Positions 13,944 to 21,169 of a stretch of 64,000 nt of DNA are shown in pieces. A program made the translations under genes and the position numbers. The DNA is from Gottfriedia sp049568075. GTDB lineage: Bacteria; Bacillota; Bacilli; Bacillales; Bacillaceae_G. The stretch is taken from the NCBI GenBank assembly GCA_049568075.1, contig CP144911.1; one strand, given 5' to 3'. The notes under the pieces were generated by a model, which saw only the letters and a list, made by a program, of their open reading frames with translations, was not told the origin of the DNA and did no database searches. Positions within the stretch are counted from its first letter, which is position 1; each line of letters starts with the position of its first letter.

Positions 13944-13998
13944 AGACCCACAATCAATCAGCTTCTATTAATAAATAGAAACAATTAATTGTGGATCT
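13944..13998 (-). promoter_or_regulatory. glpF leader terminator, probable GlpP antitermination target
   Basis: A long hairpin whose base pairs AGACCCACAAT (13944-13954) with ATTGTGGATCT (13988-13998) and whose tip pairs TTCTATT/AATAGAA, followed by a T-rich tail on the minus strand. Same layout and flanking bases as the glpD leader. It lies between the promoter at 14035-14063 and glpF. Confidence 0.78.
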
Positions 13999-14034
13999 CT
14001 TCATTTCTCCGTCACGTTTATTAACTTGTCTTTT

Positions 14035-14063
14035 ATGCTAACCTCAAATGAAAGCGGTGTCAA
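14035..14063 (-). promoter_or_regulatory. glpFK promoter overlapped by a cre (CcpA) site
   Basis: On the minus strand: -35 TTGACA (14058-14063), 17-bp spacer, -10 TAGCAT (14035-14040). The cre TGACACCGCTTTCA (14049-14062) fits the consensus TGWNANCGNTNWCA at every position and overlaps the -35 box, a position where CcpA would block RNA polymerase when preferred sugars are present. Confidence 0.8.
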
Positions 14064-14086
14064 CAATAATTTTCACATTTCTGCCA

Positions 14087-14644
14087 TTATTTTAGGAATT
14101 TTTTCCATAAGTCTTTATCCGATGTTGTAATTGCAGTAGCACCAGCATTTAAAGCTGCATCCACATCTTCAACAGTTCTTATAAATCCACCAGCTAAAAT
14201 AGGTATACCAGTTCTTTCTTTTACCTCTCCAATAACATTCGTAAGCGCTCCTGGTAACACTTCAATATAATCGGGCTTTGTTTTTTCTAATAACAAAAAA
14301 CTTTTTTCCATTGCTCCGGAATCAATCAAAAAGATCCGTTGGATGGCAATAACCCCTTTTTGCTTAGCCTTTAAAATAACATTGGATTTTGTAGAAAGTA
14401 ATCCATCTGGCTTGTATTCTTGACAAAGAAATTCCGCTGCATGCCCATCACTTTGTAAACCATGTATAAGGTCGACATGTAAAAATACTTTCTTTCCATG
14501 TTGCTTAGCTAGAGAAACTACACTTTTCAATTGACCGATATGAATATCAAGAATAACAATATATTTATACGAAGTAGTTAATAATTTTTCTATATCCTTT
14601 ATTTTTCTAACCGCTGGTAGAATCTTTTGTTCATGAAAATCCAT
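14087..14644 (-). CDS. glpP: Glycerol-3-phosphate-responsive antiterminator
   Basis: 185 residues from the ATG at 14644 (MDFHEQKILPAVRKIKDIEK), with AGGGG upstream; the longer frame lacks a ribosome binding site. Residues such as LHVDLIHGLQSDGHAAEFL and the C-terminal IPILAGGFIRTVEDVDAALNAGATAITTSD, a TIM-barrel phosphate-binding end, match the GlpP family. When glycerol 3-phosphate is bound, GlpP binds the leader RNAs of glpF and glpD and prevents termination. Both leaders with matching elements are present just downstream. It is the first gene of the glp cluster, separated from glpF by the glpF promoter. Confidence 0.93.
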   Translation of the reverse strand: MDFHEQKILPAVRKIKDIEKLLTTSYKYIVILDIHIGQLKSVVSLAKQHGKKVFLHVDLIHGLQSDGHAAEFLCQEYKPDGLLSTKSNVILKAKQKGVIAIQRIFLIDSGAMEKSFLLLEKTKPDYIEVLPGALTNVIGEVKERTGIPILAGGFIRTVEDVDAALNAGATAITTSDKDLWKKFLK

Positions 14645-14703
14645 CAATATTACCCCTATAGAATTTTTTACTTTTATAGTACACAATATAAAAAAAAGAA
14701 AAA

Positions 14704-14737
14704 GCCTGTACAATAAAAGAATTTTCTTTGTACAGAC
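14704..14737 (-). terminator. Terminator of the pbuG-type gene
   Basis: 10-bp stem (14704-14713 with 14728-14737) followed by a T run on the minus strand, 20 bp past the permease stop. Confidence 0.75.
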
Positions 14738-14755
14738 TCTTTTTAACTTTTAAAT

Positions 14756-16096
14756 CTACTCTCTGAAATACGCTAAGAATAATAGGAAGACTACAAACAA
14801 TACGTACATTACTGGATGGATTTTTTTCGCTTTTCCAGCAGCAATCATCGAAATCGGATAGAAAATGAAACCAACTGCAATACCAGTTGCAATACTATAA
14901 GTTAATGGCATTGCAATAATTGTAAAGAATGCTGGAACAGCAATTTCGAACTTTTTCCAATCAATTTGTCCAATTGATGAAACCATTAATACTCCGACTA
15001 CAATTAAAGCAGGTGAAGTTACCGCTGCAGTTACTACTCCTAAAAGTGGTGCGAAGAATAATGCTAATAAGAATAGAATACCTGTTACTACTGCTGAGAA
15101 TCCAGTACGTCCACCAGCAGCTACACCAGCAGTTGACTCAATATAAGAAGTAGTAGTACTTGTACCTAAAGTTGAACCAACTACTACAGCAGTTGCATCA
15201 ACCATTAATGCTTTACCAGCTCTTTCAAGCTTGTTTTCTTTTAATAATCCAGCTTGGTTAGCTACAGCTACTAATGTTCCAGTTGCATCAAAGAAATCTA
15301 CAATAAAGAAAGTTAATACTACAGCAAACATTTTACCTGAAGAGAAAACATCTGGAATATGTTTAATTGCTTGACCGAATGTTGGAGCAATACTTGGTAC
15401 TGGGCCAACAACTGAAGATGGTAAGTCGATAATTCCAAAAATCATACCTGCGATTGCAGTGATGATCATTCCTAAAAATACACCGGCTTTTATTTTTCTA
15501 GCCATTAACACTACAGTAATAACTAAACCAAAAATCGTTAATAAAACAGCAGGTTCATTTAATTTACCAAGTGATACGAATGTCGCAGGGTTACTTACGA
15601 TAATACCTGAGTTTTTTAAACCAACAAATGTAATAAAGAATCCAATACCGCTACCAATTGCTAATTTTAATTCAATTGGAATTGCATTTATAATTTGTTC
15701 ACGAAGACCAGTTAATGAAAGAATGATAAAAATGATACCTGATACAAATACGCCAGCTAATGCCGTTTGCCATGGAATACCCATTCCAAGAACTACGTTA
15801 AAAGCAAAGAATGCATTTAATCCCATACCTGGTGCTAAAGCAATTGGATATTTCGCATAAATACCCATTAAAATCGATCCATATGCTGCAGCTAAAGATG
15901 TAGCTACAAAGATTGCCTCTTTATTCATTCTTATTGCTTCTGGGAAATCCTTTATATCTGATAATGATAAAATCGATGGATTTACAAATAGAATATATGC
16001 CATTGCTAAGAATGTAGTTAAACCAGCAATTGTTTCTTGACGATATGATGTGCCTAACTTGTTGAACTCAAAATAATTACTGATACGTTCCTTCAT
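14756..16096 (-). CDS. pbuG: Hypoxanthine/guanine permease, AzgA/PbuG type
   Basis: 446 residues with about 12-14 membrane segments. The opening SNYFEFNKLGTSYRQETIAGLTTFLAMAYILFVNP and the GMGLNAFFAF and DFFDATGTLVAVA motifs are those of the AzgA subfamily of NCS2 purine permeases, as in B. subtilis PbuG. It imports hypoxanthine and guanine with protons. The ATG at 16096 follows GGAGGATCAC. A guanine-class riboswitch and attenuator in the leader should shut it off when guanine is plentiful. Neighbouring guaA is under the same kind of control from its own leader. Confidence 0.92.
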   Translation of the reverse strand: MKERISNYFEFNKLGTSYRQETIAGLTTFLAMAYILFVNPSILSLSDIKDFPEAIRMNKEAIFVATSLAAAYGSILMGIYAKYPIALAPGMGLNAFFAFNVVLGMGIPWQTALAGVFVSGIIFIILSLTGLREQIINAIPIELKLAIGSGIGFFITFVGLKNSGIIVSNPATFVSLGKLNEPAVLLTIFGLVITVVLMARKIKAGVFLGMIITAIAGMIFGIIDLPSSVVGPVPSIAPTFGQAIKHIPDVFSSGKMFAVVLTFFIVDFFDATGTLVAVANQAGLLKENKLERAGKALMVDATAVVVGSTLGTSTTTSYIESTAGVAAGGRTGFSAVVTGILFLLALFFAPLLGVVTAAVTSPALIVVGVLMVSSIGQIDWKKFEIAVPAFFTIIAMPLTYSIATGIAVGFIFYPISMIAAGKAKKIHPVMYVLFVVFLLFLAYFRE

Positions 16097-16150
16097 GTGA
16101 TCCTCCTAAGTTTTAGTCTTAAAAGTCGGTCTCTATTGTTTAAATAGAAA

Positions 16151-16180
16151 AGGCACTTTTACACAATGGTAAAAGCGCCT
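16151..16180 (-). terminator. Riboswitch expression platform: leader terminator
   Basis: 12-bp stem (16151-16162 with 16169-16180, one G-T pair) ending in Ts on the minus strand, between the purine aptamer and the permease start. This is a transcription attenuator expected to form when the ligand is bound. Confidence 0.8.
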
Positions 16181-16265
16181 ATCACGAGCAGTTTCATTCT
16201 GAACATATTAACCCAAGAATAGTAGAATAATAGCAAAATAGTAGGTTAATAACTTTCAGAAATCA

Positions 16266-16340
16266 TTACTTCGTAGTCCGCCATTTTACGGTGGCGGGTA
16301 GAGACGCTAGTCCATATTTACTAGCCTATACGACAAGTTA
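16266..16340 (-). promoter_or_regulatory. Purine (guanine-class) riboswitch aptamer before pbuG
   Basis: The minus strand shows the purine-riboswitch core: TATAGG, P2 CTAGT/ACTAG, GTCTCTACC, P3 GCC..GGC around CGTAAA, then GGACTACGA. The pairing base before TA is C, which selects guanine or hypoxanthine rather than adenine. P1 is formed by TCGTA/TACGA. Confidence 0.93.
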
Positions 16341-16370
16341 TGACAAATAATTTATTTAATTTACCTCTTT

Positions 16371-16399
16371 ATATTACAATCAGTTTTGGCTAGTGTCAA
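16371..16399 (-). promoter_or_regulatory. Promoter of the pbuG transcript
   Basis: On the minus strand: -35 TTGACA (16394-16399), 17-bp spacer, -10 TAATAT (16371-16376). It sits just upstream of the aptamer. Confidence 0.85.
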
Positions 16400-16880
16400 C
16401 AAAAAAACGAACGTTTTTTTATAAAACATTCGTTTTCGTTCGTTTTTACCATATTTTAGTTGTTCAATTAGACTTCATCATTTGGAAAAACACATTTTAG
16501 TCAAATAAAACGTTTAATTAACAGTAAATTCTAATAACTATTGTACTATAAATTGTTCAATAAATGACAAATTTCAACAAAAAAAAGATATAATCACTTA
16601 CTAAAGAAGAGATTTAGCAATGTTTTACTATTTATAATACTTATTTTGTTTCCTTTTCGACTTTTAATAACCTATATAATAACGATGCAATTACTAATAA
16701 TTATTGCGATTATCTTCAGTAAATTTATATTAATAATTGAATTGCTCTCTTACTCCCTAATACTCCTCAACACACTTTACTAACCTTGCCCAACTAAAAA
16801 TACCGATTATAAACCAAAATTATCACAGCATACGATAACAAGTCCGGCTAATTGCTGCAGTTAAATCTCAAGATAAAATA
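16400..16880. other. Intergenic stretch, nothing recognised
   Basis: About 480 bp of AT-rich DNA between the pbuG promoter and the guaA terminator. A short palindromic ACGAACG/CGTTCGT repeat lies at about 16404-16447. I find no open frame with a start signal. Confidence 0.4.
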
Positions 16881-16917
16881 AAAAAGCCATGAACCCAATA
16901 AGGGTTTATGGCTTTTT
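16881..16917 (-). terminator. Terminator of guaA
   Basis: A stem of about 16 bp (AAAAAGCCAT.. with ..ATGGCTTTTT) with T tails on both strands, directly after the guaA stop at 16922. Confidence 0.85.
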
Positions 16918-16921
16918 ATTA

Positions 16922-18466
16922 TTATTCCCACTCAATTGTTGCAGGTGGCTTACTAGTTACATCATAAACTATACGGTTTACGTGTTTAACTTCATTTACT
17001 ATACGAGTTGAGATTTTTTGTAGTACATCCCAATCAATACGTGCCCAGTCAGCAGTCATTCCATCGATAGACGTAACTGCACGAATACCTACAGTGTAAT
17101 CATACGTACGTTCGTCACCCATTACACCAACACTACGGATGTCAGGTAATACTGTGAAATATTGCCAAATTTCTTTATCTAAACCAGCTAAAGCAATTTC
17201 TTCACGTAAAATTGCATCTGATTCACGAACGATTTCAAGTTTTTGATCAGTAATTTCACCTAATACGCGAATTCCTAGACCTGGTCCTGGGAATGGTTGT
17301 CTCCAAACGATTGCATCTGGAATTCCTAGTTCAGTTCCAACTGCACGTACTTCGTCTTTAAATAATGTATTTAAAGGCTCGATTAACGTGAATTGCATGT
17401 CTTCAGGTAATCCACCAACATTATGATGTGATTTGATTGTTTGAGCTGTAGCCGTACCGCTCTCGATAATATCTGTATATAGAGTTCCTTGAGCTAAGAA
17501 ATCCATACCTTCTAATTTAGCTGCTTCATCATCAAACACATAGATGAATTCATTACCGATAATTTTACGTTTTTCTTCTGGATCAGAAACGCCAGCAAGT
17601 TTACCTAAGAAGCGCTCTCTAGCATCTACTTTAATTACGTTCATGTGGAAGCCTTCACTAAACGTCTTCATAACGCCTTCAGCTTCATCTTTACGTAATA
17701 AACCATGGTCAACGAAGATACATGTTAATTGATCACCAATTGCTTTGTGAATTAATACTGCTACTACTGAAGAATCAACACCACCACTAAGTGCACAAAG
17801 TACTTTTTTGTCACCAACAGTATTACGAATATTTTCAAGTTGAACTTCAATGTAGTTTTTCATTGACCAGTTTGCTTCACATTCACAAATATTGAATACG
17901 AAATTCTTTAATAGATCATTTCCATATTCAGAATGACGAACTTCTGGGTGGAATTGTACACCATACATTTTTTTAGCTTCGTTACTCATTGCTGCGATTG
18001 GGCAAGAAGCACTAGTTGCATCTACAATGAATCCTTCTGGTTGTTGGGTTACTTTATCACCATGGCTCATCCAAACTACGTGGTCTGAAGGAAGGTCTTT
18101 TAATAAGGCAGACGGATTTTGAATATTTAATTCAGCTTTACCGTATTCACGTTGGTCAGCTCTAGCTACCGTTCCACCGAAATGTTGCGTCATTAACTGC
18201 ATTCCGTAACAAATACCTAAGATTGGAATTTCTAAATCAAAAATTGCTTCATCACAGAAAAAAGCATTTTCACCATATACGCTATTTGGTCCACCAGAGA
18301 AAACGATCCCTTTAGCACCCATTTGCTTAATTTCCTCTGCAGTGATTGTATGAGGACGTAATTCACTATAAACGCCAAACTCACGGATACGGCGTGCTAT
18401 AAGTTGGTTATATTGACTTCCAAAATCTAGTACTACAATTGTGTCATGTTGTTGCAAAACGGTCAC
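16922..18466 (-). CDS. guaA: GMP synthase (glutamine-hydrolysing)
   Basis: 514 residues. It converts XMP to GMP with ATP and glutamine. An N-terminal class I glutamine amidotransferase domain carries the nucleophile Cys in GICYGMQL and the His/Glu pair in VQFHPEVRHSE. The ATP pyrophosphatase domain has the PP-loop ALSGGVDSSVVA, and the C-terminal dimerisation domain ends in RIVYDVTSKPPATIEWE. The length and the canonical end show an intact enzyme. A guanine riboswitch lies in the 5' leader, so GMP synthesis is attenuated by guanine in the same way as pbuG import. Confidence 0.97.
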   Translation of the reverse strand: MTVLQQHDTIVVLDFGSQYNQLIARRIREFGVYSELRPHTITAEEIKQMGAKGIVFSGGPNSVYGENAFFCDEAIFDLEIPILGICYGMQLMTQHFGGTVARADQREYGKAELNIQNPSALLKDLPSDHVVWMSHGDKVTQQPEGFIVDATSASCPIAAMSNEAKKMYGVQFHPEVRHSEYGNDLLKNFVFNICECEANWSMKNYIEVQLENIRNTVGDKKVLCALSGGVDSSVVAVLIHKAIGDQLTCIFVDHGLLRKDEAEGVMKTFSEGFHMNVIKVDARERFLGKLAGVSDPEEKRKIIGNEFIYVFDDEAAKLEGMDFLAQGTLYTDIIESGTATAQTIKSHHNVGGLPEDMQFTLIEPLNTLFKDEVRAVGTELGIPDAIVWRQPFPGPGLGIRVLGEITDQKLEIVRESDAILREEIALAGLDKEIWQYFTVLPDIRSVGVMGDERTYDYTVGIRAVTSIDGMTADWARIDWDVLQKISTRIVNEVKHVNRIVYDVTSKPPATIEWE

Positions 18467-18529
18467 CCCATCTATATATATTGAATTAACGTATCAGTTA
18501 AACTGATACTATTTTTCCCAAAAAAAATA

Positions 18530-18619
18530 AAAAAAGCCGACTTTCTCCTCTTTTTACATACGAAAAATACGCATAAGAAGGCAGAAAATCAGACTTAAAT
18601 TAAACAAAGTCAGACTGCC
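18530..18619 (-). promoter_or_regulatory. Expression platform of the guaA riboswitch
   Basis: Two mutually exclusive pairings are visible on the minus strand. An antiterminator pairs GAAGGCAG, which includes the 3' side of aptamer helix P1, with CTGCCTTC. A terminator pairs AGTCTGACTTT with AAAGTCGGCT, followed by seven Ts. Ligand-stabilised P1 would free the terminator. Confidence 0.65.
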
Positions 18620-18688
18620 TTCATAGTCAGGGCATGTTACGGCGCCCCGGTAGAGACTCTCGACCCGTATTGTCGAGGATATATGAAG
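18620..18688 (-). promoter_or_regulatory. Purine (guanine-class) riboswitch aptamer before guaA
   Basis: Minus strand: P1 TTCATA/TATGAA, then ATCCTCGAC..GTCGAG (P2), GTCTCTACC, P3 around CCGTAAC, and CTGACTATGAA. The ligand-pairing base is C, indicating guanine or hypoxanthine. Confidence 0.92.
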
Positions 18689-18717
18689 AATAATGACGAA
18701 TATTGTATTATTGTCTC

Positions 18718-18746
18718 ATTCTAACAATGTATATTTTTTCGGTCAA
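18718..18746 (-). promoter_or_regulatory. Promoter of guaA
   Basis: On the minus strand: -35 TTGACC (18741-18746), 17-bp spacer, -10 TAGAAT (18718-18723), 30 bp upstream of the aptamer. Confidence 0.8.
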
Positions 18747-18794
18747 GGTATTTCAATACATAAAAAAAATAAATTTTTGTGGAAACGTTACAAC

Positions 18795-18852
18795 TTGTCA
18801 TGAATAAGATTATAGTGTATCTTTTAACTAACGAACGGTAGGTAGTTTACCG
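18795..18852 (+). promoter_or_regulatory. Promoter and operator-like inverted repeat of the SMR pair
   Basis: Plus strand: -35 TTGTCA (18795-18800), 17-bp spacer, -10 TATCTT (18818-18823). Immediately downstream is CGGTA (18836-18840), 7 bp, TACCG (18848-18852), where a TetR- or MerR-like repressor might bind. It does not match the long guanidine-I (ykkC) aptamer. Confidence 0.5.
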
Positions 18853-18896
18853 GAACAAAATCATTTATTTAGTCTGCTATAAAGGGGAGATTTTTT

Positions 18897-19244
18897 ATGA
18901 GTTGGATTTACTTAGTTATAGCGGGAGTTTCCGAAATTGCTTGGGCATTTGGACTAAAATACTCAGAAAGTTTTACAAATTTGTTACCAACAATTTTAAC
19001 GATAGCTGGAATCTTGTTCAGCTTTTATTTATTTTCAAAAGCAATAAGAGATATTCCAATAGGTACTGCCTACGCAGTTTTTACAGGAATCGGTGCCGCT
19101 GGGACAGTTATTATAGGAATGTTATTTTTAAATGAATCAGCATCTATATTAAAAGTTATTCTGGTAATTACATTATTATCTGGAATTATTGGCTTAAAAT
19201 TAACTTCAGGTGATAAAAAAGCAGAAAAGGGAGATGCAGCTTAA
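18897..19244 (+). CDS. SMR family transporter, subunit 1 of a pair
   Basis: 115 residues with four membrane helices, typical of small multidrug resistance proteins. Glu13 in VSEIAWAFGLKYS is the conserved proton/substrate-coupling residue, equivalent to EmrE Glu14. AYAVFTGIGAAGT in helix 3 is the dimer signature. The ribosome binding site GGGGAG precedes the ATG. The next gene begins one base after its stop, so the two are co-translated and probably form a heterodimer, as YkkC/YkkD do in B. subtilis. Substrates could be cationic drugs or guanidinium-like compounds; the TGIGAAG motif also recalls SugE/Gdx exporters. The C-terminal tail is charged (SGDKKAEKGDAA). Confidence 0.85.
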   Translation: MSWIYLVIAGVSEIAWAFGLKYSESFTNLLPTILTIAGILFSFYLFSKAIRDIPIGTAYAVFTGIGAAGTVIIGMLFLNESASILKVILVITLLSGIIGLKLTSGDKKAEKGDAA

Positions 19245-19245
19245 A

Positions 19246-19566
19246 ATGGCTTGGTTATTTTTATTTATTGCAGGTTTGGGTGAAGTTGGCTTTGTCATTT
19301 TTATGAAGCTATCTAATAATTTTAAAAAACTTAACTATTCCATTTTGTGTATTCTATCTGGATGGACTAGTTTTTACTTATTATCAAAAGCCTTAAAGGT
19401 TATACCCGTCGGAACAGGTTATACAATCTGGACTGGTATAGGTGCCGCTGGTTCTGTTTTGATTGGCATGTTGTTCTTTAATGAATCACGTGAACGGAAG
19501 AGACTATTATTTATCACCTTAGTAATTGGTTCTGTTATTGGTTTAAAAATCATCTCACCTCATTAA
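19246..19566 (+). CDS. SMR family transporter, subunit 2 of a pair
   Basis: 106 residues from the ATG at 19246, with AAAGGGAG inside the end of the upstream gene; an in-frame ATG at 19234 is too close to that site. Four membrane helices, Glu13 in GLGEVGFVIFMKLS, and GYTIWTGIGAAGS in helix 3. It lacks the charged C-terminal tail of its partner, and such length asymmetry is common in obligate SMR heterodimers with opposed topologies. A strong terminator follows, so the operon has these two genes only. Confidence 0.85.
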   Translation: MAWLFLFIAGLGEVGFVIFMKLSNNFKKLNYSILCILSGWTSFYLLSKALKVIPVGTGYTIWTGIGAAGSVLIGMLFFNESRERKRLLFITLVIGSVIGLKIISPH

Positions 19567-19568
19567 AT

Positions 19569-19603
19569 AAATCCCTATTTGAAAAAGAAATAGGGATTTT
19601 TCT
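19569..19603 (+). terminator. Terminator of the SMR operon
   Basis: Perfect 12-bp stem (19569-19580 with 19588-19599) followed by Ts, directly after the second SMR gene. Confidence 0.85.
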
Positions 19604-19626
19604 TTGGGATTATGTGATATTGTCTT

Positions 19627-20385
19627 TTAAAACAGCTTGCCCCAAGTGTTTTTTCCAACAATTCCATCGACAACTAGTCCATTACTTGCTTGAAATTTTT
19701 TAACTGCATTTTCAGTAACTGGTCCAAAAATTCCATCTGCCGTTATTTTAAGTTTTTGTTGAACTTTTTTGACAGATTCCCCTCTTGATCCTTCTTTTAA
19801 AATACCAGGGTATGGAACTGAATCTGTTTGAGTTACCGGGGGATTTAAGATCGCATCAACTTGTGCTTTAAACTCGTTAAATCGATCGGGGTTGTCTATA
19901 AAGGTTTTTGGACATGGCTTATGTGTTATGTCATAATGTCTTACAATGTCATTTGCATTTAATTTAAACATCTTACACAATTCTGCAGTTACTCTGATCG
20001 TACGTGTTAATGTATATTGTGAAATCGTACCATCCTTTTCGACACACATTTCAACACCGATTGAAAGCTTATTTGCGTTCGGAGCGAGTTCATCCACCCC
20101 TCTATATACACCACCATTACTATTTCTTTCATAATGATCATTTGCATGATAAGCTACTTCATCAAGCGGAATAATACAAATTGCCTCTTTCGAATCAACA
20201 AAAATATGAGCAGATGCATATGTTTTATTTTTTATCGCTATACCGTTAAAATACCTTTGGTGACTTTGTGCACTTGCCCCCGGATTGGCTGTCCAATGCA
20301 GCACAATTTTTCTAACTTCTTTCAATTTTATTGACGGCCTCGTATACTTGTTCATCGAAATAAAATCATTTCTCCAAGTTGCCAC
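19627..20385 (-). CDS. N-acetylmuramoyl-L-alanine amidase with peptidoglycan-binding domain
   Basis: 252 residues from the GTG at 20385 (MATWRNDFIS), 8 bp after AAAGGAG; the longer frame starts inside that site. Residues about 20-160 form an Amidase_2 domain: His30 in VLHWTANPG, the EVAYHAND segment and RHYDITHKPCP supply the zinc ligands and catalytic residues. The last 60 residues are a PG_binding_1 repeat (GSRGESVKKVQQKLKITADGIFGPVTENAVKKFQ). It cleaves the MurNAc to L-Ala bond. There is no signal peptide, as in phage endolysins such as XlyA or CwlH, which leave the cell through a holin; no holin or other phage gene is nearby. It could be a domesticated endolysin or a mother-cell lysin. 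Confidence 0.88.
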   Translation of the reverse strand: MATWRNDFISMNKYTRPSIKLKEVRKIVLHWTANPGASAQSHQRYFNGIAIKNKTYASAHIFVDSKEAICIIPLDEVAYHANDHYERNSNGGVYRGVDELAPNANKLSIGVEMCVEKDGTISQYTLTRTIRVTAELCKMFKLNANDIVRHYDITHKPCPKTFIDNPDRFNEFKAQVDAILNPPVTQTDSVPYPGILKEGSRGESVKKVQQKLKITADGIFGPVTENAVKKFQASNGLVVDGIVGKNTWGKLF

Positions 20386-20410
20386 AATTAGCACTCCTTT
20401 TCAATATTGG

Positions 20411-20432
20411 CATGTCCGAATACTTGGACATG
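20411..20432. repeat. Inverted repeat upstream of the amidase
   Basis: CATGTCC and GGACATG separated by 8 bp, about 10 bp upstream of the amidase ribosome binding site. It overlaps a looser GAATAC/GTATTC dyad (20419-20450). Could be an operator or a 5'-UTR hairpin; no known consensus recognised. Confidence 0.4.
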
Positions 20433-20474
20433 TATACTAATACAGTATTCTGAAAGATAAAATTCGTTACATAT

Positions 20475-20499
20475 AAAAAAGAGAGTATTAGATACTCTC
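20475..20499 (-). terminator. Terminator of the coiled-coil protein gene
   Basis: GAGAGTAT (20481-20488), 3-nt loop, ATACTCTC, then six Ts on the minus strand. Confidence 0.8.
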
Positions 20500-20525
20500 C
20501 AGAAAGTTCCTTTTACTTAAACTAA

Positions 20526-20927
20526 TTACTTTTTTAGCGGTTTAACATAAATTGCTTGTGATGAATTAACAGATATACATCCATCCAAATCCTTCTCTTT
20601 TAACAATCCCAAATTAATTGCAGACTTAATTTTATCTCCATCTGGTTTTCTTACTATTTGTATTAAATCAGACAGGTTTAGTTCTTCTAATTTATGAATT
20701 GTCTTCTCCTCATTAAATTTCTCTTTTTTTCTTATGATTCGTTCAAGTTTTAAATTATTAATAATTAGTTCACCTTTTTCATTCATTCCAACTTGATGAT
20801 CAAAGTATCCATGAAAAATCTTTTGTAATTCTTCTAACTGATTTTCAATATCTTTCTTTTTTTGACTCAAATCATAGTACTCGTTCAACATCGGTTCCGT
20901 AATTTTGAAATTATTTTTCCTCACCAT
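20526..20927 (-). CDS. Uncharacterised coiled-coil protein
   Basis: 133 residues, charged and lysine-rich. Residues about 13-45 (LNEYYDLSQKKKDIENQLEELQKIFHGYFD) should form a coiled coil; the rest is an alpha/beta mix without membrane segment, signal or cysteine cluster. It has its own terminator and faces the amidase in the same orientation. The style resembles small phage-derived or accessory proteins, but I do not recognise a family. The ATG at 20927 has only a weak ribosome binding site, so the start is provisional. Confidence 0.6.
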   Translation of the reverse strand: MVRKNNFKITEPMLNEYYDLSQKKKDIENQLEELQKIFHGYFDHQVGMNEKGELIINNLKLERIIRKKEKFNEEKTIHKLEELNLSDLIQIVRKPDGDKIKSAINLGLLKEKDLDGCISVNSSQAIYVKPLKK

Positions 20928-21121
20928 TTCATAACACCACTTTTCATAAGAAGATAATTAATCTTATTGTGAAATTAGACGAGTTATGACTTGAAATACA
21001 TTTGAAATAAAAGTACATTAACTAGTGGAAGACTAAAAATAGAGTGAATTATTGCTATATAAGAAAACAAAAATTTTATGTTATTTATATATATCAAATG
21101 AAAAAGAAAGGAATCTTGATT

Positions 21122-21169
21122 ATGTTGAAAAGCAACAATCATGATAGCGAAATGAAAAATGTTTATTGA
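21122..21169 (+). CDS. Short upstream ORF overlapping the ligase start
   Basis: Fifteen codons (MLKSNNHDSEMKNVY) from the ATG at 21122, 10 bp after a strong AAAGGA. It ends at the TGA at 21167-21169, overlapping the ligase start at 21159 in another frame. The ligase itself has no good ribosome binding site, so its translation probably depends on re-initiation from this leader. Alternatively it is a relic of a different N-terminus. Confidence 0.4.
   Translation: MLKSNNHDSEMKNVY

Noticed and set aside
18824..18896. Guanidine-I (ykkC) riboswitch before the SMR pair
   Set aside because: The leader is only about 70 nt and lacks the conserved core; only a small inverted repeat is present.
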